Shown one piece after another: positions 10,821-22,068 of a stretch of DNA of 64,000 bases (positions are counted from its first letter, which is position 1; every line of letters starts with the position of its first letter). The stretch is from a virus. The notes beneath the pieces were generated by a model. The model saw only the letters and a list, made by a program, of their open reading frames with translations, was not told where the DNA came from and ran no database searches. The stretch spans positions 1 through 64,000 of IMG/VR virus record IMGVR_UViG_3300050343_000064. One strand, given 5' to 3'. The translations under genes were made by a program, and so were the position numbers.

Positions 10821-12714
10821 TATAATACTTCCTCTAATCGTTGTGATGTTTTAAACATTTCTCTAGCGCCATCTAATCCTTGCGATTCTTCAGATACTTC
10901 ACCTCCGGATTCGAGGTTTTTCATCATGTTATACATGACTTCTGCGCCTTTGTCTATATCTCCTTCACCTGCATTTCTAACAGCGTCTGCAGTAAATACA
11001 AACTCATTCTTAGACAGTCTAGCAGGCACATCGTCTGCTCTTTCCATTCGACCGATAGGCACGAACCCACCGTCTTCTCTGTAATCTTTTTCCATGCCGT
11101 CCATATCTAATAATGGCATAGTCTTCTTGGCTACTGGTTCTGCATCTCCACCTTCTTGATAAATTCTACCACCGTCTGCAGCTAACTTCCTGCTATTCTT
11201 ATGCTAAAAAATTTAAGGATTGTTTCTAATTGCATCAATACTATTTTTTTTATAGTACTCATCTAATCCATTTTATCATCCTCTTCTTTACCAACACCTA
11301 ATGCATCTAGAGCTGGAACACCTAAACCTAAAGTTATACCACCTAATGTTGGCATCATAGATCCACCACCTTTTGTTAACCTAATTTACCAAAAAGACCA
11401 GTTTTCCCAGTCCAGAATACCTTTTTTCATCTGCTTTTGCTATTTGTCCAAATAAATGGGTTTTCATTTACCAATATTAAACATACCTTTTCCACCACCT
11501 GCACCATAAGATCCACCCATAGCACCTAAACCATACATCAACGCAGCTTTACCTAATGGAGACTTAGCAACTTTCTTAACAGCTCTTGTTGCTTTCTTAA
11601 CTAACTTACCTAAGAAATACATTTGTCTTCCTGATTCAAGGTCCATGATTCCTCCTTCAGGAGTATCTTCCATCATACCACCGTCCATCATTCCTGCACG
11701 TCCACCATCTGCAAGACCTGTGAAATCAAATATAGAGCCCGCGAATCTTGGAGCAAGGCCACCTAAGATTTCTTGGTAGGTGTTGTATCTTCTTCTGTGT
11801 CATCACCAACATTACAATAAGCTGGTGGGTTAGGTCCTTTACAAGGATCCATTACTTGACCATCTCCACCATTGTCTGTAATCAGTCTACTCTATTTCTA
11901 TTCATATAATCATTAAACCTTCTTGTAAACGTGTATCATCATAGGATCAAAACTAACTCTATCTAAAATTTGAATATCTTCTCTTAAATATTCTTGTGCT
12001 AATGATCTGCAATTTTCACCTGATTTTGTAATACCTGTTTTAATTTACTTAAAACACAACCTATTTTCTTATTAAATCAAAATATTTTGTTGATGGATCT
12101 ATTGTAAAGTTCCATCAAACATTCCTAATTCCTGAACCGTCGTTTCATAATCTTGGTAAGGATCTAATTTTCTTTTGGGTCTAAACCTAGTAAGATCTTC
12201 ATAATTGTCATACCACCTAAATCTTGAAAGCATTAGCATCTTTAGTTCTTTGAATTCTTAGTCTTTTACATCCTAAATAGTGTCAAAAAGACCATCTTCT
12301 TATAATCAGCTTAATTTATTTAGGATCTTTAGGAAACTTTTCTAGTCTTTTTCTTGACTGTCAAATTGGTATTTTTGGAGGCTTATTTTCTTTTAACATT
12401 TTTATCTCTTCATTTATATTGGTGTCAAATGCTATAGATCCTCTTTGCATCTATTTTTTCTTGAGTTGCTTATTATAATTTTTCTAGGTGAACCAGCACC
12501 TTCACTTTTTGGGCCTTGAACTGGTCTGTACCTTAGGATTACCACCACCTAAAAGCTTCAGATGTCCATGCTTCCTTGACCACCTATAGCACTTCTAGAT
12601 TGATTCACCTTAGCCTATAAGTTCCATACAGCATCTACCACGATAACCTGGACGTTTACCATTCGCTGGTTTGTTTACAAGTTGCTGGTATTGTTGTGCG
12701 TTTGTTATTGCCAT
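10820..12714 (-). CDS. Large virion protein with DVPARLSKNEFV motif and GGR repeats (heavily frameshifted)
   Basis: One gene of about 630 codons from MAITNAQQYQQLVNKPANGK (12714) to EEVL at 10820. Only 11464-11691 and 10820-11119 read cleanly; the N-terminal kilobase is broken many times. Recognisable parts, in order, are ANGKRPGYRG near 12650, LADGGRAGMMDGG near 11700, a basic amphipathic helix (KKATRAVKKVAKSP), ADGGRIYQEGGD near 11165, and ERADDVPARLSKNEFVFTAD near 11010. The VPAxLxxxEFV pattern is familiar from phage tail and internal proteins. The start overlaps the upstream stop (TAATG). Structural role is inferred from position and motif. Confidence 0.6.
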
Positions 12715-12956
12715 TACTCTGACGCTGCTCCTAATGGTGGCATTGCTGCTACTTTAATTTTTAATGATCTTGTAATCTCTTCTCTGATTGTAGGAGTGTT
12801 TGAATCTGCTATATCATTTTCAGCTTCTTGATCCGAGTTATACTCTTGATTAGTTCTAGTGTTTCTTAATACTACTTCAGTTTCACATTTAACAACTGGT
12901 ACTTTTTTACCATTTATCATTGTGTAATTTACTTCTGCTTCTTCTTTAAATGCCAT
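12714..12956 (-). CDS. Small conserved late protein
   Basis: An 80-residue acidic protein starting MAFKEEAEVNYTMINGKK and ending in a stop that overlaps the next ATG as TAATG. No domain is recognised. It lies in the tail or ejection-protein part of the late operon, between a short structural protein and a GGR-motif protein. Tight coupling on both sides argues that it is real. Confidence 0.7.
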   Translation of the reverse strand: MAFKEEAEVNYTMINGKKVPVVKCETEVVLRNTRTNQEYNSDQEAENDIADSNTPTIREEITRSLKIKVAAMPPLGAASE

Positions 12957-12959
12957 AAT

Positions 12960-13289
12960 TTAATCCCTGTTTATTTCTAATATTGCACAAGTGCCTTCAA
13001 ATATATTAGCACTTGCTGCTTGTAGTTGTAGTTTATCATTCTCTTCTAACACAATTGAGCCATCAGAGATAGACTTAGAATCTCCTGAGTTTACAGTATG
13101 TTCAGCAAATTGAAAAGCAGTTGTTGCTGAATTATCATATAAAAAAGCTTTTATTTCAGTGTTTCCACCCCCAACATTAGCTGTGTGTATGTTCTGTATT
13201 ATAGCTCTAGAGTTAGAAGGCACAGTATAGACATCTGTTACATTAGTTGTAGTTAGATCAAAGTTAGCGTTTTTATATATATTTGCCAT
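12960..13289 (-). CDS. Probable small structural protein
   Basis: 109 residues beginning MANIYKNANFDLTTTNVTDV, rich in Thr, Asn and Ser with alternating hydrophobic positions, as expected of a beta-sandwich. The composition resembles head-decoration or tail-tip proteins of marine phages, but no family is named with certainty. It is three bases upstream of the 80-residue gene and follows a 56-residue gene by one base. Confidence 0.65.
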   Translation of the reverse strand: MANIYKNANFDLTTTNVTDVYTVPSNSRAIIQNIHTANVGGGNTEIKAFLYDNSATTAFQFAEHTVNSGDSKSISDGSIVLEENDKLQLQAASANIFEGTCAILEINRD

Positions 13290-13290
13290 A

Positions 13291-13461
13291 TTAATTTCCT
13301 GATTTAAACCAAGTAAATCTTTCTGTTTCTTGTTTTAAATCATTTAAAAATGTAGAGTTTAATTGTTCAACTATTATAGTAATAGCTCTGTTAATTTGTT
13401 TTTGATTCGAGAAATCGTATTCTTCTTTTGGTTCTGGTAATCTTACTACTACTTTAGCCAT
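13291..13461 (-). CDS. 56-aa late protein
   Basis: This short gene reads MAKVVVRLPEPKEEYDFSNQ, then an amphipathic helix and TERFTWFKSGN. Its start overlaps the stop of the upstream tail protein as TAATG, and its stop is one codon before the next ATG. This tight packing is the main evidence. No family recognised. Confidence 0.65.
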   Translation of the reverse strand: MAKVVVRLPEPKEEYDFSNQKQINRAITIIVEQLNSTFLNDLKQETERFTWFKSGN

Positions 13462-15406
13462 TATCTACGTCCATCTGGTTGTACATCTATTCTTAAAGTT
13501 CCAAAACGCCAAGACTCACTAACATCAGTGTTTTCTATCTTAATGTTAACAAATCTTCCTCTGGCCCTAGTATCCTTTTTATCAGTGCTAGAGTTAATTG
13601 TAAAGGGACTTAAAGACGTAACGGTATCTGATTGTTGAGGATAACGTTTAACAGCAAGAGTTACTTTTGCATTACCTTGTAAATCTTTAAAGTCTGGTAC
13701 AAATCTTCTCATAGCTAAAAATACTTCACCTGAGATAGTTGGACCACTTGATTTACCTTGTGCATCTTTTTGTTTAGCTTGTAGATCAAAGTCAAATGAT
13801 TTTATAAATGAAGTAACTGTTGTTGTGCTACCATCAGGATTAACTTGATCGGTTCCTACTTCATGTTCAAATAAAGTTGTTTGACCTAATCCATCTTCTC
13901 CTACAATAACTGGAAAAGTACCAACAGCTGAATCATTAAATTTAGTAGCTGATGGTTTAGGATATACACTAGCATCAATCCAAGAAGTTCTAGCTTCCGT
14001 TCCTATATACCAAACACCACCTTTCATAGGTTCTCCATAATTAAATACAACATATTGATCATTATAATCAGAACTAGTTGATGGATAATACCAAACAACT
14101 TCAGTATATAAATTATTTATACCTGCATAAATTTGTTGTCCTTTAGTTGTATCTGCTTGATCATAAACATAATCTTCAACAGAACAAGGTAGAGATTTAA
14201 CTGTACCGTCAAACATAAAGAAACCATTTGGACTCATCCAAAAGCAGCACCATCTATTTCAATAGCTGCATTTTTACCTATCAATCCACAGTTAGTACCC
14301 ACTTGTTCAAAACCAAATGTAAAAGGTGAACCAATAAATTTCATAGTATACAATGCATTATCTGTCCAAACCAAAATTGTTTCTTTAGCTTTTAGTGAAC
14401 CCATGATCCGTGTTCCGTCTTGCAGTCTTTGTGTACCTGCTGAATTGATTGCTGTTGGTGTATAATCATTTATATCTTCTTGATCCGAGAATCTTATAAA
14501 CATGTCATCTTGAGTTGATGTATCTCCAATAGTTGTTTCTGTTCCAAGATGAATTAAGTGACGTGTTGTAGGTGAAACTAATGTAACTCTTGTTGCTGTT
14601 GGATTAGCTGATGTAGAAAAACCAGATGTAGTTGTTGACGCTCTTGTTGTTAATCTTGCAGCAATACCTGCATCCCAAGTAAACGTTTTTCCATTTGCAA
14701 TTGTTGCAACTAATACTTGACCAAAATTACTTAATGACCATAATCCCGGTTCAAGAGAAACATCAGATGCTGAAGCAGCTTCTCCCCAATTACCACTACC
14801 CCATGAATCAATACCCCAACCATAACCATAAGATTGTTCTGCAGGACCAACTTGTTCATAAGGTTTAACTTCTAAACTACCACCTGTTGAAACTGTTGCT
14901 GTTGCATTAGAACTTTGTGTAATTGTAAACACACTTGAACTTGTAATACTTGTTACTTGAAATAATTTATCTTCAAAATCTGAATTAGAATAACCAGTAC
15001 CTACTGGTAAAGTTACATTATCTAATAATATAATATCACCTGCACTTAAACTGTGACTTGCTTTTGTTATAGAACAAACAGCAGAGTTATTAACTGTTGC
15101 AATGGTGCAAGAAGATAACGTAGTTTTTAAAGGTGTAATATCATAGAGTTGACCTTCAAAATAAATAATTAAAAATTTATCTGTGCCAATTGCAATGTAT
15201 CTATTTCCATCTAAGTCTACAAATGCAAACTGACGTCTTGCAACACCTGCTATTGTATCTGTAACTAATGATGACCAACCACCTACTTTCTCTGGTAGTC
15301 CATATCTAAATCTTGTGTTATCACAATCAACCCATCTGTTTTCTGCACCAGATGTGGTGTCTTGTTTATCTATTCCTGGTAGGACTTTAAAATCAATTAG
15401 AGCCAT
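13461..15406 (-). CDS. Tail/stabilisation protein (one frameshift)
   Basis: Two open frames (14234-15406 and 13461-14237) form one protein of about 650 residues. The slip near 14236 lies between AIEIDGAAF and MSPNGFFMFDGTV, which join as GAAFWMSPNG. The N-terminus MALIDFKVLPGIDKQDT and the repeated beta-rich, Thr/Ser-rich blocks fit a podoviral tail or DNA-stabilisation protein of the P22 gp10 kind, but I cannot confirm the family. The Shine-Dalgarno region of this gene contains the CACGGACC word discussed in the findings. It is followed by a coupled 56-residue gene. Confidence 0.65.
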
Positions 15407-15417
15407 GGTCCGTGCTC

Positions 15418-16137
15418 CTATATGTTATCTTTATAAATCCAGCCTCTAGTTGCATTAACATACACTAAAGTAAATGCAGCACCATTAGCCGAAACTACTA
15501 AATCTGAAGCACTACCTAAAATATTAGAACTGTTTCTACCGATTGTTAAATTGTTAGATGCAAAGTTATTACCTGAATCTATAAAATGTACTTCATTACC
15601 TATTGCAGGAGATGCGGGTAAGTTTATTGTAATTGCAGTACCAATACCACTTCCAGAAGTATTGATTAATACTTGATCACCATTAACTGTAGTGTAAGTA
15701 GCAGAAGGTGTGTAGTATCCTTTTGTCTGTAATTTTCCTGTAATGTTTGTTCCATCAGAATATAAAACTGTTGTTGATCCAACAGGTAATGCAAGACCTG
15801 TTCCTGAAACTGTTTTAACTGTAAGTGTATAATTAGAAGCTGATCTTGCTGTTGCATCTTCTACTATAAAAACTCTTTCAGCACCGTCAGGCATTGTAAC
15901 TGTTCTATTAGCAGTTAATGTTCCTGTTAGTTTGTAGTATAAATTTTTACCATTTGCTGTTGCATGAGTTGCTAAAGATAAAGCAACATCTCCTGAACCC
16001 ACTGCAAGTGATAAATAACCACTAGCTGCTTGTTCTAAAATTTGTAAGTTTGTATTAGTAATTGTACCCCAGGTTCCTGATTTTTCCCCTGTAGTTATTA
16101 GTTCTAGTTTTAAATCTGTTGATGTACTTGATGCCAT
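15418..16137 (-). CDS. Tail-fibre-like protein
   Basis: 239 residues starting MASSTSTDLKLELITTGEKS, then GTWGTITNTNLQILEQAASG, a common N-terminal module of phage fibres. A central block (VNLPASPAIGNEVHF-like) and a C-terminal IGRNSSNILGSASDLV segment follow; the same kind of module occurs in the Gly-rich paralogues at 19802-23286. The ending TLVYVNATRGWIYKDNI is typical of these modules. Likely a receptor-contact or fibre-shaft protein. The frame is intact. Confidence 0.75.
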   Translation of the reverse strand: MASSTSTDLKLELITTGEKSGTWGTITNTNLQILEQAASGYLSLAVGSGDVALSLATHATANGKNLYYKLTGTLTANRTVTMPDGAERVFIVEDATARSASNYTLTVKTVSGTGLALPVGSTTVLYSDGTNITGKLQTKGYYTPSATYTTVNGDQVLINTSGSGIGTAITINLPASPAIGNEVHFIDSGNNFASNNLTIGRNSSNILGSASDLVVSANGAAFTLVYVNATRGWIYKDNI

Positions 16138-16144
16138 ATTTCTC

Positions 16145-16924
16145 CTACGGATTATCTGGGTCTATTGGGACCCAAACTTGATTTACTCCTGGTGGTATTG
16201 GGTTCCATGATATCACACTTACAGGGTTAGTTGCAAGGTTTATTTGATTACCAGATAAAACTACTGTTTGACCTATTTTAATAACTACATTACCTGTAGA
16301 TAAATTTACTCTTTGTCCTGTAGGTAAAACAACTGATTTACCTTCAATAACTACATTACCTACTGAAAAGTTTAATCTTTGTCCACTTACAGTTACAAAT
16401 ATACTAACTCCGCCTGGATCGGCAAATGGTGCTCCGGCAAATGTGCTTCCTCCAAAATACATTACGGTGTTTGTATCCTTGTCCAAATTTGTGAAACGCC
16501 TGGTACTACACCATCCCACTGTTTAATATTAATAGAAGTTGGTACTGCTATTTCTAATCCTACACCAGTTGTAATTACATTTGCTTTAGCTTGAATAGTA
16601 ACTGTACCTGTAGATAAATTTTGTCTATTTCCTGTAACAATAGCTGTTGCGTTTGCTTTAGTTGTAGCATTTCCAATTGCTATTTCTACTGCACTTCCTG
16701 TAATAGATACATTTGCTTTTGCAACAACTGATACGTCACCTGTATCTAAATCAACTCTTGATCCTGTAGGTAATACAGTTGCAGCTGCAGTTGTTGAAAC
16801 AGTTCCTGTAGATAATTCTACTCCTGATCCTGTAACACTGTATCTAAATGTAAATGTAAAATCCTTAAAAGGAGACAGGGGGTATGTGGTGGTGCCCTGC
16901 CTCCATCTAAAGATTATATCATCG
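16145..16924 (-). CDS. Beta-repeat tail protein (frameshifted)
   Basis: About 255 residues built from repeats of the form xVTGxxVxLSTGxVxxxAxAxV, each about 22-30 residues, in at least six copies. Two WxxxPGVxQxW modules occur (near 16510 and 16165), the second at the very C-terminus. The probable start is MIIFRWRQGTTTYPLSPF near 16924, which needs one extra base to be removed. A further slip lies near 16515. The repeat pattern suggests a beta-solenoid fibre or spike. The start overlaps the stop of the upstream oxygenase gene. Confidence 0.6.
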
Positions 16925-17541
16925 TTTAAACCAAGAAGGAAGACCTAAATGTGGACGCTTGTCAAACATATTATCTTTCGCTCCTGGTGTTTTACGGTTG
17001 TTATAATGAAGAAATACTTGAACGCATTCCTTACCTTTAAATTTATTTCTCCAATGTTCTAGCTCACAGCCAGAATAAACTAGCATATCTCCTTGTTTAA
17101 GATCTACTTTAATTCCTTTTTTACCTACTTCTCCAGATGGCTCTAAATATATTGGCCAATCATCACCAGCAAGATTCATAGTAGTAGATATCTCACAACT
17201 AAATCTATCTTTGTGTCTTTTTAATTCATCACCTTTTTTATAAATTCTTGCATAAGTATAAGCTGGATATAATTTTAATCCTGTTACTTCTTCCATTTTA
17301 GGTTGGCATTTTAACATTAAAGTTTCCATAGCTATATTAGAATACTGACTATAAGTTTCTGGTATTTGTTCATCTTTACCTTCATAATGACCTATAATAT
17401 TTTCAAAGGGTGAAATGTATCTAGCGTAGCTCTACAAGTATCATAAACTTGTTTTTGCATCATAAAATAATTTGCAACAAAAGCTGCTAGGTCTTTTGAT
17501 ATTGCTTGACGAATAACTGTATACTTTTTCTTTTTAAACAT
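16919..17541 (-). CDS. 2OG-Fe(II) oxygenase A (frameshifted N-terminus)
   Basis: The clean 136-residue C-terminal part has ELKRHKDRFSCEIST (His-x-Asp iron pair), a beta-strand block, CELEHWRN (distal His) and VQVFLHYN, the pattern of a prolyl-4-hydroxylase-like double-stranded beta-helix. The N-terminus from the ATG at 17541 (MFKKKKYTVIRQAISKDLAA) joins after a slip near 17410. It is the first of three adjacent oxygenase genes and overlaps the next by eight bases. The substrate is unknown; virion protein, host protein or nucleotide modification are all possible. Confidence 0.75.
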
Positions 17542-18173
17542 CTTTAGCCATTTCTTTTGGCACAGCTTGTATGTTCCAATGTATAAATCTAAAAGGCTCT
17601 ATACCAAAATCTACACTAAACTCGTGTTCTAAAAATCCTGGAAAGATAATTAATGTACCTGGTGTAGGTTTAAAATGTATAAGCTCACTACCACCCCATA
17701 CACCTTTTTGATCTGGTTTCATTTTTAATTTTGTAGCACGTGCACCTGTTCTTGGTTCGTGAAATACAGGATAAGATGTTTTATCACTACACTTTAAAAA
17801 GTAAAAACCTGATACGTGTTGATTCCAATGTACGTGTGCTGAATGATGACCACCACCTTTTTTAGCAAACTCTTGTACCCACATCTCACTAAACATAGTT
17901 GTGTATTGTTGCATATCAAAACCTTGATGATCTAAATACTCCCAAGACTTTTGACCAATGTAATTTCTAAAATCTAAAAAGTCATTGTCAGCTGTAAGTG
18001 GTGTTGAGTGATATGATCTTCCAAAGTCACCAAACTTCTTTATATGTGCTTTAGCTCTCTTGAAAATTTCTTGCATCTTTAATATATTTATTAGATGCTT
18101 TGTTTAATGATTTTACAAACTCTGGTTTTTGTTCTGACCAAATAGTTGTGTTAAAGTAATTATTTATATACAT
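17534..18173 (-). CDS. 2OG-Fe(II) oxygenase B (TIGR02466/PF13759-like)
   Basis: About 213 residues starting MYINNYFNTTIWSEQKPEF at 18173, with a frame slip near 18065. The core shows SAHVHWNQHVSGFYFLKC (iron-binding His pair region) and, 70 residues on, LIIFPGFLEHEF and FRFIHWNIQA, the usual distal His and Arg segment of the 2OG-FeII_Oxy_5 family. This family is common in marine phages. It sits between two other oxygenases with overlapping ends, so the three are probably co-expressed. Substrate unknown. Confidence 0.75.
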
Positions 18174-18174
18174 A

Positions 18175-18803
18175 TTATTTAAAAGGTTTTCCTAAATGCC
18201 AAACAACAAGACTATATCTTGTGCCTGCGGTTACGGGTTTAACTCTATGCCATACAAAAGAAGGAAACACAATAATAGATCCTTTAGGTAAAATCTCTTT
18301 TGCTCTTCTTAAATGTTGACTTTCATCTCTCATATGTGGATCGTAGTTTCTAAAATCAAATTCTAATTCACCACCTGTGTATTCTGAACCATCTGTTAAT
18401 TGACAAGTCATAGATAGTTTTCGAATTCTTACCATTGTCAGGATCTTTTTTTCATAAGGTTTATCCCAACCATCACAATGCCAATCATAATATTGGTTGT
18501 GTTTATATTTTGTAAACTGACAAGATTCTGATCTTCCCAATCAAAGTTCCAACCAGCTTGTCTATTTGCTTCGTGAACGTATGGGTGTAATTCTTTATAT
18601 ATCCAAGTATCATTTAACCAAACTAAATCAGAGTTTCTTTTTCTTTTTAAATCTTTAACTTCTTCTTTTTTTAATTTTCTATCTCCATAACCACCAGTTC
18701 TAGCCATTACTTCTTCTTGTGAATTAGCATAAGCTATTACATCATCACAAAACTTTGGTGTAAGTACTGCACTAAAATACCAATAGTAATTAGATATATT
18801 CAT
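18175..18803 (-). CDS. 2OG-Fe(II) oxygenase C (PKHD/prolyl-hydroxylase type)
   Basis: About 209 residues from MNISNYYWYFSAVLTPKFCD at 18803, with one slip near 18535. The iron pair is in NQYYDWHCDGW (His-x-Asp), followed by YTGGELEFDF, a hallmark of PKHD-type hydroxylases, and FPSFVWHRVKPVTAGTRYSL with the distal His and the 2OG-binding Arg. All expected catalytic residues are visible. It overlaps the upstream gene by 14 bases. Possible roles are hydroxylation of virion or host proteins; none is shown by the sequence. Confidence 0.8.
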
Positions 18804-19242
18804 AAGTTATTGTTTGTACAAAGTTTAATGAATCTTTTTGATTGTTAGTTAGGTAATACATATTAGTTGATGGAAACATAATAAACATATTATTTTTAAG
18901 TTCTATATCCCAACTTCTTCCTTTACGTCTGTTATCTTCAAAGTGTATTCGAACATTACAATCTTTGACTTTTACACCATATAATAATGTAAAGTCTGGA
19001 GAGTTACGTAGATCCACTGGATCAATATTTAATAAAGGAATAGTTGTTTCCGCAGGTTTATAGATATTTCCCCACGTTTCTTTGTTAACTAAATTAACAC
19101 CATATTCAAGACCAATGTGATCTCGCATATATGTATTTAACATATCCCAAGTTCTTGAGAATGGAAAATCTTTGTTTTGAATTACTGATTGTAAAATATC
19201 GCCTGATAATTTATCTCGGTCAATGTCCCAATCTTTAGGCAT
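18790..19242 (-). CDS. Double-stranded beta-helix-like protein lacking the iron triad
   Basis: 150 residues starting MPKDWDIDRDKLSGDILQ. The C-terminal half (VRIHFEDN, then MFIMFPSTNMYYLTN and SLNFVQTITYEYI) resembles the beta-strand order of the adjacent 2OG oxygenases, but the distal His is replaced by Tyr-Tyr and the proximal His-x-Asp spacing is wrong. It may be an inactive relative or a different cupin-like protein. It leads the oxygenase cluster and overlaps oxygenase C. An upstream start with one indel correction cannot be excluded. Confidence 0.6.
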   Translation of the reverse strand: MPKDWDIDRDKLSGDILQSVIQNKDFPFSRTWDMLNTYMRDHIGLEYGVNLVNKETWGNIYKPAETTIPLLNIDPVDLRNSPDFTLLYGVKVKDCNVRIHFEDNRRKGRSWDIELKNNMFIMFPSTNMYYLTNNQKDSLNFVQTITYEYI

Positions 19243-19310
19243 TCTACATCACCATAATATAATGCTTGTTCTGTTAATACTTTCTTCTGCATACCACCAC
19301 CATTTTTAAT

Positions 19311-19763
19311 TTATGCTTTTGAGTCTGTCAAGTCCCAAGTTGTATTAGCTTCATTCCAGACGTAACTCCATCTGAATGAGTATCAGCTGTATTTTGTGAA
19401 TTCTTGTTCAGCTGTTAATGCTGGAGCATCACCGATTGGTGATTTCCAAGAAGCTGATTCATTATGTTTTACCCAAGATGCATAAGGTTTTTTAGGCCAA
19501 AAGATTTGATCATCTTCGTCCCAAGTATAACCTATACCTGCGTAGTTTCCTCTAAAAGGTGTACCACCATCTTTATGTGTACCACCAGATGTATTGTAAG
19601 ATGTTTGAATCCACATTTGTGCAGGCCAATTATTATGTGTTTCTAAATATTGTTGTCCTACTGTTTCATCTTCAACGCCATCAGCGTTTAACATATCACC
19701 ATTATTCAAAGTTAATACTTGAATAACTTTACTGTTTGATCCTAGTTTTGCAAAATGTGCCAT
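19311..19763 (-). CDS. Conserved marine-phage protein (MAHFAKxG family)
   Basis: About 150 residues. The N-terminus MAHFAKLGSNSKVIQVLTLN and the central block WIQTSYNTSGGTHKDGGTPF, then NYAGIGYTWDEDDQ, match a protein family I recognise from cyanophages and other marine phages, usually in tail or accessory regions and of unknown function. A slip near 19380 leads into the expected C-terminus FRWSYVWNEANTTWDL, ending at 19311. It lies between the fibre paralogues and the oxygenase cluster. Confidence 0.65.
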
Positions 19764-19801
19764 AATTTTCTCCTTATATATTATTTTTAATTATCATTCA
19801 A

Positions 19802-21092
19802 CTATTGAAATTTGTATCTTATTATTACTATTCCTGAACCACCACCGGTTCCACCTGCTGCACCACCAGCTGGGTTTGGAACACAACCACCTGATCCACC
19901 ACCACCACCACCTGCTCTTGGTTGGTGTTCCATTAATATTGAACTTGTTGCTCCTGCTCCACCACTCCTGCTTTAGTACAGGCGTAGTTGATACATTATC
20001 TGCCACCTTGCAGCAGTTGCTCCACCACCACCACCTGACCAGAAGCAGGAGCTACTGGTGAATTCCTTGAATTCCACCATGGATTTCCTTGAGAAGGACT
20101 AACTGGAGGAGTATTTCACTTCCACCTGATCCACCAGGATGCTTCCTCCACCACCTGATCCACCAGGTGCTCCATTCTGTGAAGGTTGTATTCTCCACCA
20201 CCTCCACCACCTGCTGCAGTTATTGTTGAAAAAACTGAATTTGGTTTCCATTACCCAGCCTGGAGTAAGAGTTGAAAATTAGCTCCAGCTGCGGCTGCTC
20301 CACCTGCACCTACTGTAATTGGATAACCTGTTGCTGTAACTGGTATTCCTATTAGAACCTGAAGTACAACTAATGGGACTTGCTGTATATGTACTGAGGA
20401 GTTTTACCTTCTCTATAACCACCACCAGCTCCACCACCAGCTCCAGCATTACTAGAACCAGTTCCACCACCTCCACCACCACCTGCTACTACTAAATAAT
20501 CTACTTATTTGAACCTGCTGCATTACCTGCATTGAACAAACTGTAAAAGTTCCTGGTCCTGTAAATGTATGAACTTTAAAATTTACCACGAAGTTGTTAT
20601 TGTTCCACCTGTTGCTGTAATAAATGTAGGTTGTTGGTGCTTCTGATTGTAAACCTGAATCTGTTACTAACCAACCTTGTGTTGAATCTATAAAAACTAA
20701 TGTAACTGCAATACCTTCTGTTGATAAAATTGCATTATCTAGTTGAACCACCAATTTTATCTGAACCATTTCTGAACTAATGTTAATTATTTGTATCAAA
20801 AGTTTTGCATAATCTTTAATTGCAACAACTGCTCCAGCAGTTCCTGCTGGAAGATTAACTGATACAGCTCCACCTGTTGTATTTACAAAATATCCTTCAC
20901 CAGCAACTGCTGTAAAATCTGATGTTTTAACTGTTGTTTCCAAGACAGCTGAACCTGTTGCACCAAAACCTGATGCAGTACCTTGGTTTGTTAATTGTTG
21001 CACCACAGGAATTGTGAATGTATCTCCACTATCTCCTAAGTTGTACCACAATTTGTTCTTGGACTAATTTTATTTACTTTTACTTCACTCAT
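19802..21092 (-). CDS. Gly-rich tail-fibre protein, paralogue 1 (frameshifted)
   Basis: Starts MSEVKVNKISPRTNCGT at 21092, continues with FVNTTGGAVSVNLPAGTAG and a VHTFTGPGTFTV block, then YLVVAGGGGGGG and long Gly-rich stretches, ending GIVIIRYKFQ at 19802. This is the layout of Gly-rich-domain fibre proteins found at tail tips. At least eight frame slips occur, mostly in runs of GGT/CCA codons. The composition (Gly-rich glycine knots) makes a host-recognition role plausible. It is the last of three tandem paralogues. Confidence 0.65.
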
Positions 21093-21099
21093 AATTTAC

Positions 21100-22066
21100 C
21101 TATTGAAATTTATACCTTATTATTACTATACCAGAGCCGCCAACCACACATTATAGAACGTGCTCCACCACCTGAACCACCGGGTCCACCATTTGTAGGT
21201 GAACTACCAGCACCAAAACCCCCCACCTGCTGATGTTATTGTTGAAAAAATTGAATTAGATCCATTAGTATTTCCACCAACGCTTCCTCCTCCTCCAACT
21301 GTAATTGGATAAGCTGTTGCTGTAACTGTTATAGGACCTGCACCTTCTAATGGACTAGATGTGTAAGGTGTACTGGAGATTTATCTTCTCTAAAACCACC
21401 TGCTCCACCACCTCCACCAGTATAATCAGTCCACCACCGCCTCCACCACCAGCAACTACCATATAAGAAACTTGATTATTTGCAGCACAAGTAGCAATTT
21501 GTGATAACTGTAAAAGTTCCTGGTCCTGTAAATGTATGAATTTTACAATTACCTGAAGTAGTTATTGTTCCACCTGTTGCTACAATAAAAGGATATTCCT
21601 GTAACATTTGATGTTGCATCTTGAACGTTTTTCCAACCTTCAGTATCATCTACATAAACAAAAGTTACTGATTGACCTTCTGTGTTTAAAGCAACAGTTG
21701 CTGCAACTCCACCTATTTTTTCTGAACCATTAGGTGAAACTGTTAAATTATTTGTTTGAAAAGTTTTGTGTAATCTACAACAGAAACAATTGCTCCTGCT
21801 GATCCTGCTGGTAAATTCACTGTAACAGCACCACCTGTTGTATTAACAAAATAACCTTCACCATTTGCTGCTGTAAATGTAGCTGTTTTAATTGATCCTG
21901 TTTGCCAATCTACTGTTCCTGTTCTACCAAAACCTGATTGTGATGCACCTGATGCAAGAGTAACGGTATCGCCACTTGCACCAATAGTAATTGTATTACT
22001 ATTTTCATTGATAATGTTATTACCGTCTTGATCCTGAATATTGTCTACTTTAATTGTACTTGTCAT
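21100..22066 (-). CDS. Gly-rich tail-fibre protein, paralogue 2 (frameshifted)
   Basis: The clean N-terminal 107 residues begin MTSTIKVDNIQDQDGNNIIN and share QSGFGRTGTVDWQTGSIKTA and FVNTTGGAVTVNLPAGSAGA with the other two paralogues. Downstream are IHTFTGPGTFTV, a poly-Gly stretch, YPITVGGGGSVGGNTNGSNS and the shared terminus GIVIIRYKFQ at 21100. Slips follow near 21770, 21590, 21500, 21440, 21230 and 21150. It is shorter than paralogue 1, mainly in the Gly-rich part. Confidence 0.65.
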
Positions 22067-22068
22067 AA

